Source: Hydractinia symbiolongicarpus (lineage: Eukaryota; Cnidaria; Hydrozoa; Anthoathecata; Hydractiniidae). From it: a DNA stretch of 64,000 bases. Below the pieces are notes generated by a model. It made no database searches, was not told the DNA's origin, and worked only from the letters and a program-made list of their open reading frames with translations. A program made the translations under genes and the position numbers. Shown here in pieces: positions 40,640-52,574 of the stretch. How positions within the stretch are numbered: the first letter of the stretch is position 1; each line of letters begins with the position of its first letter. The DNA is taken from the NCBI RefSeq assembly GCF_029227915.1, contig NC_079882.1:26603001-26667000 (forward strand), read 5' to 3'.

Positions 40640-40800
40640 AGTCGGTAAGTCGGAAAAAGACCGGGGAAAAATTTCGCGAGAAATTTTTCAAAAATAATTT
40701 TTTTTTTGCCAGAACTAATTTATGCAAAATTGACAAAAACTCGCGAAAATTAATTTCGGTAAAAATTAATTCCTTTAGGGCACTCCTGTGGCTACTGACA
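40640..40800. repeat. Dispersed CGCGAAAATTAATT-type repeat
   Basis: The segment TTTCGCGAGAAATTTTTC through ACTCGCGAAAATTAATTTCG to AGGGCACTCC resembles, in part, 49569-49605 in inverted orientation (GGAGTGCCCTAAA) and shorter stretches near 8180 and 15570. It is probably a small interspersed repeat of unknown class. Confidence 0.4.
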
Positions 40801-41019
40801 GTTTACAGGGCAGGGAAAAATGGTCTACAAACTATGTTGAGTGGCGCTATACTGTCTTGGCCCTGGGAACAAATTTGCTTGCTCCGATCTGAAAATCCCG
40901 GGAAAAAATACACCCGATCGCCCAATCGACTAATTTTTGCGAGGTCTCCAGGACGCGAACACAACATATTTTTGATGGTGGCCCTAGCTCTCAAGGTGAG
41001 GTGCATGCTCAAAAACTAA

Positions 41020-41420
41020 TTTTTAAAAGTTATACAGCCAGAATTATTCTTGTGCTATTTTAAAAGTTATGCAGGAAGTTATTCTCCTCCCACTTTTAAT
41101 AATAAAAAAACCAGGAAATATATTTTTGTGAAAAAATTTAGTGTTCTTTTAATGTTTTTTTAACAGTCTCAAAAGAAAATCTAAATGCAAAATCTTTTTA
41201 AGGACTATAGTTTAGTTGACAATATTTAATTTAAAGTTCATAACACAGGAGATTGTTACAACAAGCGTATACTGCCTTGTTTTTATTAAATTTCCTAAAT
41301 GGTATCAACGATTTTCGCGAAAGCCTTGCAGTATTACACAACTGTATTTTCAAACATATAGCTATAATAGTCATAACTATGGAGGGTTTTCACTTGTATA
41401 TATTATAAAAAACATGTTGT
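41020..41420. mobile_element. Degraded copy of the interior of the 27-kb transposon
   Basis: Blocks shared in the same order with 27470-27780 include AAAGTTATACAG/AAAGTTATGCAG, TTATTCTCCTCCCA versus TTATTCTCCCA, AGTGTTCTTTTAATG, GGACTATAGTTTAGTTGACA and CATAACACAGGAGATTGTTA versus the GAGG..GTTACGACA motif. No terminal repeats remain here. Confidence 0.65.
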
Positions 41421-41659
41421 TCCAATATTTCCTTGTGAAACCATTGTTTAGAAACACACAAATATAAACTCGCAGCCTTAAGATGTGAAAGAAGCAACTG
41501 AATTTGAGGGCAATTCCAGGAATGTGAGAAATTTCTTAAATCCATTGAGTTGCTCATACATGTAAGTGAGTATGGGCAGAATATCCATATTCCTACTAAG
41601 CACAAATAAGAAACAATGTCCTTCAATTTTAAAAATATTCCCAAGGCAATATTATGGAT

Positions 41660-41940
41660 TGTCTCCGAGATCGTTTCAAAAAAATTATTTCAAATCATTT
41701 CATTTTTTAATTTGCATAGCATGTGATACGAATTTGAAACGATTTTAAATTAATGTATAATTTTTTGAAATCGTTTCAGATCGTATGGAAATCGTTTCAC
41801 TATTTTGTAAATCATTTCATTAGAAAATAAAATTGTGTTACATAGCATATATAATTTGTTTCAAAATCGTATCATCATGATCGTTTCAGTATATTTATTT
41901 TAGATTGTTTTAAACTCGTTTCAAGGTGTTTCTTTTACAT
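41660..41940. repeat. Degenerate array of ATCGTTTCA motifs
   Basis: About ten copies of ATCGTTTCA or one-base variants on both strands (for example near 41670, 41735, 41770, 41790, 41868 and 41880), spaced irregularly in AT-rich DNA directly before the minisatellite at 41966. Confidence 0.6.
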
Positions 41941-41965
41941 TCTTTTAACATAAAAGAATAAAAGA

Positions 41966-42320
41966 AAGCTTTTTTATCACCGCCTTTCGTTCTTAAATTT
42001 TTAAAAAGCGATCTTAAAAAGCGTCGCCGTATTTCGTTTTTGAATTTTTATAAAGCGATCTAAAAAAGCATTTCTATCGCCGTTCTTCGTTCTTAAACTT
42101 TTAAAATGCGATCTCAAAAAGTTTTTCTATCACCGCATTTCGTTCTTAAATTTTTAAAATGCAATCTCAAAAAGCATTTCTATCACCGCATTTCATTCTT
42201 AAACTTTAAAATGCCATCTAAAAAAGCATTTTATTGATGTTTTTCGTTCTTAAACTTTTAAAATGCGATCTATAAAAGCATTTCTATCGCCGTTCTTCGT
42301 TTTTAAATTTTTTTTCATCG
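41966..42320. repeat. Minisatellite, about 6 copies of a 56-58-bp unit
   Basis: Head-to-tail copies share the blocks AGCATTTCTATCGCCGT, TTCGTTCTTAAACTTTTAAA and ATGCGATCTAAAA. Units differ by small substitutions and one shortened copy. Confidence 0.85.
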
Positions 42321-43571
42321 CAGTATTTTCTGATTTAAAGGAAATTGTTAGTTTTAAGAAAAACTTTTATTTTTAGTTTTGAAAAACTGTTTTACGATAT
42401 TTCAGGCCATTTCTTGAATAAAACTATGCCAGAGCTACAAAAAGCACCCGTTAAAAAAATTACGAGTGCTATGGTGTGTGAAAAATTTACAAGTGCGATG
42501 TGAATATCTGCAAGTGTGATTCACATTTTTTTTTTGTTTACCACAACGTTATATGTTATTTAAGCTGTATAGAAATGAGGTTTAATTCTTGCAAGAAATA
42601 TATGATTAAAAGAAATATAAAATGAAAATTTTGAGTTGTGCACTCTCATTGTGTATGAATAAAACAATTTTTTTTTAATATTTATTTTTGAAGGGCATAA
42701 AGATGAATATTCACGTCATACTCTTCTTGTGTACGAACAATTATATTTGTGGGCCACCAAGGTGCTTTCTTCAGCCACCTGGTGGTGAAAATATAAAAAT
42801 ACATTTCAATTATTGCACAACATCTTTTTTTCTGCTATTCAAAAAAATGTGAAATTGTTTTAACTTTCTATTGCTTGCTAATGTTATGAGCTCTCTCTGA
42901 AACACAATGCTGGAGATCATTTTTCTTTTGTGTTGAATGTAATTCTAATCTATTTATATCTTTGCAATCACATTGAGCACACTGAAATGATTTGCTTCTA
43001 GTAATAGAGCAATATAGCAGGTATCATTTTTAGGTTTAATTGACATGTATTTCACAACCTAGTGCCCAGGACTTAATTATTAATTCCTGTTGAAAATATT
43101 GATAAATGTTGGCAGTGAGCTATTAACTTAACGAAGTACAGCATCGGGAAAGTAGGTCATGGGACTTGTAGTCCGTTTCCATTTGTCATCGTCTTAGGAA
43201 ATCAATATTTCGAATTTACGTGAGGTCTAGCCCCAATACAAGGTAAATGACAAAAGTTTTTGCTAGCTGAAAAATTTTACTACAAAAAAAATGCCGACGC
43301 AAATCAGTTGAAATGTATCTCACGTCGGCAGTTTTATTGCAGACATAAAAAAATTCTAATTTTAAGGGCTGACGTTGTATTTTAAGCCTCTAGATCTTTT
43401 TTTTCAGTATAAATTATAAACCTTGTTAAAGTTTTTTTCGTAGAAGTTCTAGAAAAGGCTATATTTGATAAAATTTACTTAAAATATAAATATATTTTTA
43501 AGTCTCAGAAATCCTTACTTCGAGGGTTGTCTCTTTATCAGAATATTTGTTATTTGTTTGTTTGTTGTTTG
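42321..43571. other. Gene-free stretch
   Basis: AT-rich, no gene seen. At 43055-43070 the motif CAACCTAGTGCCCAGG resembles the terminus of the 90-bp MITEs at 59023 and 61673. Confidence 0.4.
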
Positions 43572-43829
43572 TTAGAATATTTTTATATTTATAATTTTTT
43601 TCTTGTCCTGTTGGAGATGTGCAATGTTAATTTCCTTATGATCAATTGTGAGTAACTGCATGCCATTCTTGTTCAAGCCTGCATTGACTACGCCATAAGT
43701 CATTGTGCTGACAAAATTTGCTTTTGCTGTTTTGCTGCCTTGGCATTCGTCATGATCTTCAACCAACTGATTGCCCGCACAATTTCTTGTGTCATAAGAA
43801 TGAGCCCTGAGTAAGCTGCAAGATGAGAG
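43572..43829 (-). CDS. Terminal exon of an unrecognised minus-strand gene
   Basis: After a strong acceptor (TCTCATCTTGCAG) the minus strand stays open for 85 codons to a TAA at 43572-43574. The segments SYDTRNCAGNQLVEDHDEC, KTAKANFVSTMTYG and NKNGMQLLTIDHKEINIAHL have balanced composition and look like conserved protein, unlike the AT-driven shadow frames around. I cannot name the family. Earlier exons should lie at higher coordinates, towards or inside the PUS3 first intron. A possible one is 45036-45205 on the minus strand ([19 protein letters not shown]), but I could not connect them. Confidence 0.5.
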   Translation of the reverse strand, partial: LSSCSLLRAHSYDTRNCAGNQLVEDHDECQGSKTAKANFVSTMTYGVVNAGLNKNGMQLLTIDHKEINIAHLQQDKKKIINIKIF

Positions 43830-44487
43830 AAGACACAGTTTAGGGAACAAAAAATGAAGCTAAAAAGTAATTAAGAAGTATTGTTGACTGCAAATTAGTG
43901 AAGTGATTGTCCTAACCATAGGTCACTGAAGAGTGTCTCTGTTTTACTTTATTTATACAGCCATGAAATTTTTAGTATAACAGTATTAAAAATAAGCTGT
44001 TGTATTTGTATGGTGAAACTGAAACAAGATAGAAACTGTTGAAAATTAGCACGGCCTAAGCAGAGGTCACTAATAATGTGTTAAAGTCACTCAACTAAGC
44101 TTATGTTTTGATATTTAAAGTTGTTGTCTCCCTATAGCCAAAGTAACAGGTGATAATCACATGGTCTAGGGTGTAAAGCAACTGTACTATAAATATCACC
44201 TAAGGTTACAGTGAATATTCATGTAAGTAATGCACAAGTTAACTATTAGCAGTAGTATTTTGCTTTCTTGTCTGGTGCAATAAGTTAATAAGTTAATCAA
44301 ACACAAATGACTTATATAGTAAATTTTAAAATAATATTATTACTTAAAAATTATTTACAACCATGTGTAAACTTTTCGTGTTTAATAGCTAAAATGTGCA
44401 GCAATATTTTAAAACTTTGCTAAATATATAGTAGCCAAATATTTAGGTAGGTTAAAAATCAGAATATTTTTTTAGGAAAAAAGAAAA

Positions 44488-47400
44488 ATGAATGTGAGTG
44501 AAAGCACCCCTGATGGACTTCAAGAATTGTCACAACAAGTTAGTTTTTTTTTTGTTTTTACTGCTCTTGTTTTTGTTAAAAGGATATAAACATAAGATGT
44601 GACTTTAATAAACTTAAGTTAGCTTAAATATTGTTTGATTCGTAGAAACTTTTAGTTATTTTTTTTTAGTTAGTTGTTTTTAGTTATCCAAAAGTTGATT
44701 TTTTTTGCGTTTTTATATGCCCATAGCTTGTGGCGCCATTATGGTCACAGGCCGAACAACAAGGAAAGAGCAAACTAATTCTTACCTACTTGACACTTTC
44801 AAAAAAACAGTTTCAGTATTTTACATTCTTTTTATTGCTCCATCAATCCAATCTACTGGCCAACGATATATCACAAAGAATTTTAGCATATCCTTTATGT
44901 ATGCCTTTCTTGTAAGCAGTTTTTATATAATTGACTGCTCACTACACTTATCATATGTACTGCTTAGCATCCTGTCAATAAAAATGACAGCAGAGTTTCT
45001 AGAACTGGCCATGTATAATAACTGCGAAGGTATACATGTAGCCTAGTTTTGAAGACAGTGATCTTATTCCAAAGACCGGAATGGACTTTATGGTACTAAT
45101 ATGTGGAGAAAAATACTCTGCAAAATCGATGAGAAGACCAGCTGTTTCAGGATCTTCATAAGCGTTTACTTGTTGTTGCTTAGAAAGTAATGCAAAAGAA
45201 AGGTCCTATTTAAAGGGGAAGAATTTCAAAAATGTGAAAAATGTTTTTCAACTACAGATTTGTATTTAAACTTATAAAATTAGAAAAATAACACATAAAC
45301 ACAAGAATTTACCTCTAAATACCTATATTCCCTGTTCATGTCTCAGTAAAAACTTCCTTTTTAAAAAAAGCGCCGTAAAATAAAAAAGACTGGGTTCTAA
45401 TTTGAATGAGTCCCTATGTTGGTGCTTATAATGCAACAGACTTTTGAATAAGAAACAAAAAAATGCATCATAGTTTCTTGTCCACCTACAAAAAAAAAAC
45501 ATTGTTCCAGACATTTCGGCTCTAAAGCCATTTAGTTTTGAGCCCGAAATGTTGTTGGAAGAGCAAGATAAGTTTTTAAGTTCAAACCATGAAGACGAAG
45601 TTATGCAAAGAGAAGGCAATTGAATTGGAAACAATAATTGGTGTAAATGAGGTGGTCACTGTAGATGGATGAGTTTATTCTCTGAAAGTTTGTGGTGTAG
45701 AGAGAATAATGAAATTCCTGACGACTACTTCGAAATTACAAATAATTTCGCCAAATATAAAGTCTTTCATATTTATAATCATGACCGAAGTGATATGCAT
45801 TTTATATCTTTAACATCCTGTCTTCAATTAATTGAAATTGTCAATTGAATCGTGTTAAAAATAAAAAGTCCAATAAAAAAGGAAAAACTTTTTCTATACA
45901 CACAACATAATAAAAAGTTTCTCACAATCTTTTGTGAAAAAAAACCTTGCTCTCCATCCGAAATATTTTATGCAACTGCATCTATGAAATTCAATGAAGA
46001 AGGCCCGGATGATGAAGGGATTAAAAAAAATAGAATACCGAAGATGCCTTCTAATGATACAATAGTGAGATGTGCTCTCAATGAGTGTACATGAACAGGG
46101 GGTAAATTTTAACTCTCCTATTTCAGGAAAACATGTATTACAGATTTGATGGGTACATAATCGATTAGAAAAAGATGTTCAGAAAGACATACCATTGTGT
46201 GCTTTATGGGCAGTTGGCAACAAATACTCTAAAGCCAATAGATATTTCCGAATTGTTGTCATTACCCCGGTCTGTCAAAACATGCATGCAATGAAGAAAA
46301 CATTTACTTTTTGTGAGGTGCATAATCTTTAAATTTAAAAGTCAAAGCAAGTTTAAAAAATAATGAATCAACGAAACGAAGTTATCAGGAAATCATTAAT
46401 GTTAAAGGAAAGAATTATCATTGTGTGAAATATAATTTTTGTTGGCATGCTTGGTATGTAATTGTTGGTTACGAACATGAAGTTTATACCGAGCTTGTAT
46501 CTTTTTATTGTGATAAACAAATACAAAAATACAAAATGTGTTTTGTTGATACATACAAAATCAAATGATTTACGTAAATCAGGTAATTGCCTGAAGATCT
46601 CTTTCAAAACAGCCTGTCTCAAAGTGCATGGAACATATATAAAATCCAGAAACCTTAGGCAAGGCACCAGTTGTTCTAATGGTATGTGACCATCTTTTTC
46701 GAAGCTCGTTTCTTTTCTCTGCGCTGGGAATTTTGAAAAAACTATAACATCGTCAAAATTTTCTTCTGATTTATTATTACCAGTTCTGTTAATGTAGTTG
46801 ATGGTGCCGCAATTAGCATGTTTTAAAGCAGTTAAACTTGAATGTTAAAGTAAATTAACAACTAGTACTACTACCACCGCCTGAACTGAAGTAAAAATGT
46901 CATAATCTCAACTCGACCTAATCCTTTCAAAATTGCAAAGGGGTCAGAATAACCAAGAGATTTTACCCATAGTAAACACAACTTTTTACTAAGTTAGTGA
47001 AACTTTTATATGAAAATAAATAGGTATTTCAAGTTTTTTTTGTTGCAGCTGCTGTTTTTTGAAATAAAAAATAGAGCTTACTTCTCCTTTAAACACTTTT
47101 CTACAATGTTAAACCTTGAACTTTTTCACTCTTTAATTCTGTCAACCAAATTCTCCACCAAAGACAAAATAAAAAGTGTTTCAATACAGATGCGACTAAC
47201 TATTTAACTTTGGACTTGATATGTTTATTTAATGCTTATTTAACAACAAAAAGGTTTAAGCTATTTAATGTATATATTTATATTCTAGATAAATAAATAG
47301 ATTAGAAATAAACATTTGTTGGCAGCATTTCTAATTCTAATTTATTCACTTTTACAAAAAATTGCCAACATGATATGTTATTTACATGCCTACTTTAAAA

Positions 47401-50400
47401 GCATTAAAGAATTAATCATCAAAACTAGTCAGATTTTAAATGGTAGAAATGTAAATTATATTATCTTATAGACAATTTAATGTGTTTGTTTATTTGATCA
47501 ATGGTTTTGTAAAAAAAAACAAAAGCTTTGAGAAAGAATGAATATACTGAATATGTATCTGAACCATTGTAGTATCCTTAAATAGTAAGAGATATCCACC
47601 GTTATTCCTGAATGGCATAATTTACCAAACATAGTATATATATATATATATATATATTTTAAAGGATCTCATATCAAAATGCGAAGAACTGTTAAAATCC
47701 AATCAGGAACTGAAAAAAAGACTGGCAAATTGTCAACAAAATCAGAAATCTGAATCTAAAACAAAAAGAAAAGAACACAAGCAAAGACCTATAGATTTTA
47801 GCAAGTATGTATATTTCTTAAACAGTGGTTAGAGATTAAGATATTAGGACTTTTTAAGCTTTTTGTTGTCTTCTAGATACAGCAAACGCCATATCGCTTT
47901 CAAATTTCTGTACCTTGGTTGGGATTATCAAGGATTTGCAGCCCAGGAAAATACCAGCAACACAATCGAGGTAGCATCTTTTCTTATTACAATTTCACAA
48001 TTGTAAAGTGTCTTGATACTGCAAACAACGAATTGAACATGGATATTCGAACAAGGGTGAATATTTAAACGTGGATGAATATTCGAACGTGCTTGAATAT
48101 TCGAACTAGCGGGAATATTCGAACAAGGGTGAATGTTCAAGTGTGGGTGCTTAATCATTGAATTATGATATGTAAAAATAAATATTATAAATAATGATTA
48201 AAACTTGCCTCTTACGGCTATTTTTATATTCCTTGTAAGTGGTCAAAATATATATATTCTTGTGTTGTCAATTATTATTTAAATAGTAAACTTTTCTTTT
48301 CTGTACAGTTTCTTTCTATGCATTGATGACTAGTAATTTTACTTAAATGTTAGATATCTGAATGTTTGCAGATGGTATAATACCAAGGCAAAGAGATTCA
48401 CCTGAGAGTAGTAGAACCTCAAATAGAAAAAATGTTTTGGTTGAAGACAGTGTGGATACATAAAATTACAATCATGTTGTGATATTCATTTAATCTTTTT
48501 TTTAAAAAAAAAATATTTTAGGAGGAACTCTTTGCTGCTTTTTTAAAATCAAAATTAATCAAAGATAGAGCATCTGCAAGATATTCAAGGTGTGGTCGAA
48601 CGGATAAAGGTGTCAGTGCATTTGGACAGGTTTGTTGACAGTCATTTACAGCAAACTTTCTTACTATATAACATATTTGTTTTTCCATGTTTCGTGTTGT
48701 CTTTTTTTTTTTTAATTTAGGTTATTGCTCTTGATGTAAGGTCAAATTTGTCATCGGGTGTTGGTGTTACACCGAGTGTAAAAGTCACCAATGGTATGAT
48801 TCATTTTTTGGTCTTTGTGATGTCTAGGTTTTACCCCCTGCTACTGTAATTTTTGTTAGTGGAATGTTGGATCATATTTTTGATGATTTTTATTATGAGG
48901 TGGCGTATGTCTTGGGTAAAACATAAGCTTAACTATTTCTTGAACTATTATTTTCAGATTCAAAAGAAGAATTACCATATGTGAAAATGCTAAATAGACT
49001 ACTTCCACCTGAAATTCGCATATTGGCACACGCAGCTGTTGACAACGAATTTGATGCTCGGTAAGCGAATCTTGTGTTAGTTCCCAACATCTCATGATGA
49101 AAATAATCTGTCTTGTGTTTGTTTGTTTTTAGATTCAGCTGTAAAACTAGAAAATATAGATACTACTTTCCAGCGTTAAATCTTGATGTGGAGGTATTGT
49201 TGTATGTTTTTATACTTTGGTAACAAGCCTAAAAGTTTAATTTCTTTCAAGGATCACTTCGATTAATGAAAATTTTGATCTTTTAACTTTAAAAGTATCG
49301 CGAGTGGTGGTTATTGAATAATCTCTTTTGGGGCGATCAAACCATGAAATATGATATTTTATTTCAGTTGATGCAGAAAGCAGCCCAAAAACTTGTTGGA
49401 GAAAAGGACTTCAGAAATTTTTGCAAGGTACATCAGCTATCGGCCTACAGTTCCGGATTTCCCGTGTATTGTAATGATCTCTTGAGTGATTATCTCGTTG
49501 AATGATCAGTTCTTAAAAGTGGATATAATATATTCCTTTTCCTTGATACAGGTTAAATAATCGGTTTGTGGAGTGCCCTAAAAAGTTTATTTTTCGTGAT
49601 TTTTACTGGTCAAGAGAACGATTTTACACTTTGTAGGTTGATGTTGGAAATAACATTAATCATTTTATACGAAATATCGTCTCCTTTGACGTAACGAGGA
49701 TTGGGCAGAGGTATTTTAAACGTTGAATTTTACAATCCATAGATTAGTTATTTTCATGACATTGCTATGGTAAAATTTGTGACATTTTTATTTCAGTTCT
49801 CTATGTATGATGGAGATAACTGGTCTTGCTTTCTTGTGGCATCAAGTGCGTTGTATGGCAGCTGTGCTCATTCTGATTGGATTGGGCCACGAAAAACCCG
49901 AGGTAATTTTTAGTACAAACAAAATTTATATTAAATGGAACATGGACGTTAATTTCAATTTTCAAACTGTTTGACTTGGTTTGGGACACTTGAAAGAAAT
50001 AGAGGAGGAGAATTGGGTAAGAAAGTGTAAAGACTTGATAGTTCCTGGGGGCTAGAATGGAAAACAGACGAATGATTATGATTATGATAATTTTCAGGAT
50101 AGAAATCAAATTGGATGAATGCAATTCATCGCTGATGGGTTTAATTGTCATATCGTGAATTTTAGAGATTTTATTCCTGTTTGTTTTAGATTCTAGATTA
50201 TTTGCTCGATGTTGAAAAATGTCCGAAGCGTCCACAATATGGCATGGCATCAGGTAAGAAATTAAACTATAATTTTTCTAACACTTTTATTGTTGGTAGA
50301 AACAAAGCAAAGAGAACCTGTGGCAAATGTGTATTATTTCAGATGTTCCGCTTGTTTTGTTCGACTGCACGTATGATGATAACGTCAAATGGATTTATGA

Positions 50401-52174
50401 ACAAGGTAAGTCAGTAGTCAAGTAAAACATAAAAAAATATCTATTGTGTGAAATAGATCTTAAGTTCCAATTTTAGATTGCAATGAAAATAACATGACTC
50501 ACCTACAGCAAGTATGGATACAGAAAGCTGTACAGTAAGTCTGTTAAACCATGTAATTTCATTTCCAGCTTTCTTTAAAAAAGGAATCAATTTGAATTTG
50601 AAATAATTTTTTTGGTCTGTGTTTTGGTTTTTTTGTAGATCGACGATGATAGGCGCGATGATGGACGATTTGCAATCTCATTCGACTGTATCTTCAAATA
50701 ATTCAGCGTCTCAACTTTCTTCTATCTTACCTGGTTATAGAAAAGTGGAGTATAAACCTTTAAATAAAAGAGCTGTTTGTGGTAGGTAGTTTGATTTTAG
50801 ACATGATCATAGAAATTTATTGTACTAATTTTTCAATCAGCAAGAATAGCGTTAAAAACAACTAATTATAGCAGGAAATATTTAAGTTCTTGTGGCAGCA
50901 TGTAGAATTTGTTACTACCACGATGCAAAATATTTGTACTATTCTTTCATTCTATACTATCCTTTTTGCTTAATTAAATATATGCTTATCAATCGCCTTG
51001 TTTTCGTTTTACGGCGAATAAATATGTATAAAAACAAAGGCCTAAGAAGTCTTCATAATATTAAGTTGCTGAATTAGTATCTGTTGGTTAACGATCGTAC
51101 TTGTTCATTGTCCTTAAGCAACACAGTTGTTAAAAAACGTTAAGTGGCAATTCTAAGTGTTGTTTGACCACAGTCAGGGTAGGTGTGTGAGAACGACATT
51201 GTATCGTAATAAAATAAAACACCGGAAAAAACAATGTAAATTGCCAAAAGTCATCACAAGTGGGTTTTGGTTGAACCAGTCCAGATTTCGTTTAAGTATT
51301 TCACCAATCAGTTGCTAAAATTGCAACCTGAGATAGATTCACTGGGCTAATACGTAATATGGCTGCCTGTACCATCTTGACTGAAATAAAAGAGTTTATT
51401 GTCTCTTACAAAAAGAGGGACTCAAAGATTTTAACAGGAAAGAACTGTTTGCTAACATCAACCCAACTTTTTGTACATGAGATTTTTGTTTAAGGAATCC
51501 AGGAAATATCCCCTCGAGAAAAATCCCCCCCCTGAAAATATCGCCCCGGTAATAATAAACAAATGATAAAAATTTACATAAAAATGGATTAATATTTCCT
51601 TAAAGTTCCTTAAGAGTTTCTAAATTTCCTCCAGATTTACTAAAACAAAAGAGATGTAATGCATTCAGAAAATTAATGACAGAAAGTTGCAAATTACCTA
51701 TGGAAATAGAAGTCAAATTAGTTTTTATTTAAATCAATAAGTATACTGCGCTATAAAAAGGGAGTTGGTTGAGGTACGAACGATGCCATCAATATGGCGG
51801 CATTGATTGCTGAGTAGGTCGCACTAACGGTAATTTCTTTTTAAATACAGGTAAAAAAAAACACTGAATTAAAGTGAACACGTAAAGCATTTTGTAGTGC
51901 CTTGTGGCCTTGTGAATAAAGAATAAAATTAATATAATTCTTATGAAGTATATCCAGTTATCTGAATATAAAAAACAAACCACAAAAGCTTACCTTGCCA
52001 TCATGTAAAAATTCGCGAAATTTATTTTTTCTTCCGTATTTGTTTTTCACATTTAAAACTTTTCAGTTGTTTTCTTTAGAAGGGTTGGATCGTCATATGG
52101 AAAAACTTGCAGCCAAGCGGTTAAAGTTGGAAGAAAAAAGTCGTGGGGAACAAAATACAGATATTTTAGAATAG
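44488..52174 (+). CDS. PUS3: tRNA pseudouridine(38/39) synthase PUS3
   Basis: PUS3 (Deg1) converts uridines 38 and 39 in the tRNA anticodon stem-loop to pseudouridine. Fifteen exons join in phase: 44488-44538, 47665-47804, 47877-47970, 48522-48629, 48721-48793, 48958-49060, 49133-49193, 49368-49427, 49637-49710, 49797-49902, 50190-50253, 50343-50405, 50477-50534, 50639-50781 and 52080-52174. The protein starts [17 protein letters not shown] and has a basic coiled segment ([20 protein letters not shown]). The TruA-type core follows: [39 protein letters not shown] with the catalytic Asp, [42 protein letters not shown] and [20 protein letters not shown]. The Lys-rich tail ends at TAG 52172-52174. 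Intron 1 is about 3.1 kb and holds a pseudogene. No break was seen. Confidence 0.96.
45036..45205 (-). CDS. Possible minus-strand exon inside PUS3 intron 1
   Basis: Between a plausible acceptor (TTTAAATAG) and a GTATAC donor the minus strand is open for about 56 codons with protein-like composition ([34 protein letters not shown]). No family recognised. It could belong to the gene ending at 43572. Confidence 0.28.
45498..46094 (+). pseudogene. Decayed P2X7-like zinc-domain protein
   Basis: One plus-strand frame can be followed for almost 200 codons through three in-frame TGA codons (near 45628, 45652 and 45847). It reads [17 protein letters not shown], an acidic stretch, then a W-C..C-x-C-like cluster and [17 protein letters not shown], and continues into [13 protein letters not shown]. 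The FEPE motif followed by a cysteine cluster and CRE resembles the C-terminal zinc-binding (ballast-like) domain of P2X7 that recurs in many cnidarian transposon-associated proteins. Two of the three TGA codons sit where a CGA arginine codon would be expected, fitting CpG decay. It lies within PUS3 intron 1 on the same strand. The family assignment is tentative. Confidence 0.42.
47636..47658. repeat. (TA)n microsatellite
   Basis: About 11 TA units directly before the PUS3 exon 2 acceptor, where it replaces most of a normal pyrimidine tract. Confidence 0.85.
48040..48150. repeat. 18-bp tandem repeat, about 6 copies
   Basis: Units of the form TGAATATTCGAACAAGGG follow each other exactly every 18 bases with a few substitutions, in PUS3 intron 3. 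On the minus strand they read as a hexapeptide repeat (NIHPRS-like), which I consider incidental. Confidence 0.85.
49991..50095 (+). mobile_element. Internally deleted LINE 3' fragment
   Basis: The sequence matches the LINE tail (GAGGAGAATTGGGTAAGAAA, AGACTTGATAGTTCCTGGGG), then jumps to GAATGGAAAACAGACGAATG, skipping about 120 bases present in the copies at 20587 and 29838. It lies in PUS3 intron 10. Confidence 0.7.
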
Positions 52175-52574
52175 TTTAGAAATTTTATTGTTTAAAAAAA
52201 AACTGAATATTTTGTAACAAATGTGTAATCAACATGAAAAGACAAAAAAAACGGACAAAACATTTTTTACGTCCAGAAGGTGCTTGTCCGTTTTTGACCG
52301 TCCCTTTTTTTACATAATGCACCGGACAAGATTTTTTTTCGCCCCTCAAAATTTTGTTTGTTGCGAGCGAGGTGTGTCGTTGCTATACAACAGTACGTAC
52401 ATGGCACTTTTGAATTCTTATTTGACAAACTCGCAAGAGAAGGGCTAAAATAAAAATAGTTCGCTATTTAAAAAAAATTAGAGAAATTATCATAAAAAGT
52501 GTGCGAATTTAAGTTCAAGTGTCATTACAAGAATATTCGACAATATATATTCCAGAGCCTTTTAATTTTTCTGT
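52175..52574. other. Convergent spacer between PUS3 and the NIDO/chitin-binding gene
   Basis: The two genes end tail to tail about 400 bases apart. The spacer holds both 3' untranslated regions. A GGACAAAA/TTGTCCGTTTTTGACCGTCC cluster near 52250-52330 is locally repetitive. No gene seen. Confidence 0.45.

Noticed and set aside
44705-45046. 113-codon plus-strand frame in PUS3 intron 1, with a second overlapping frame starting [12 protein letters not shown]
   Set aside because: Two overlapping frames with no domain, hydrophobic and AT-driven. Neither joins in phase to PUS3 in a way supported by the family's N terminus.
50892-51077. Plus-strand frame within the last PUS3 intron
   Set aside because: No similarity, AT-driven composition, and PUS3 splices cleanly from 50781 to 52080.
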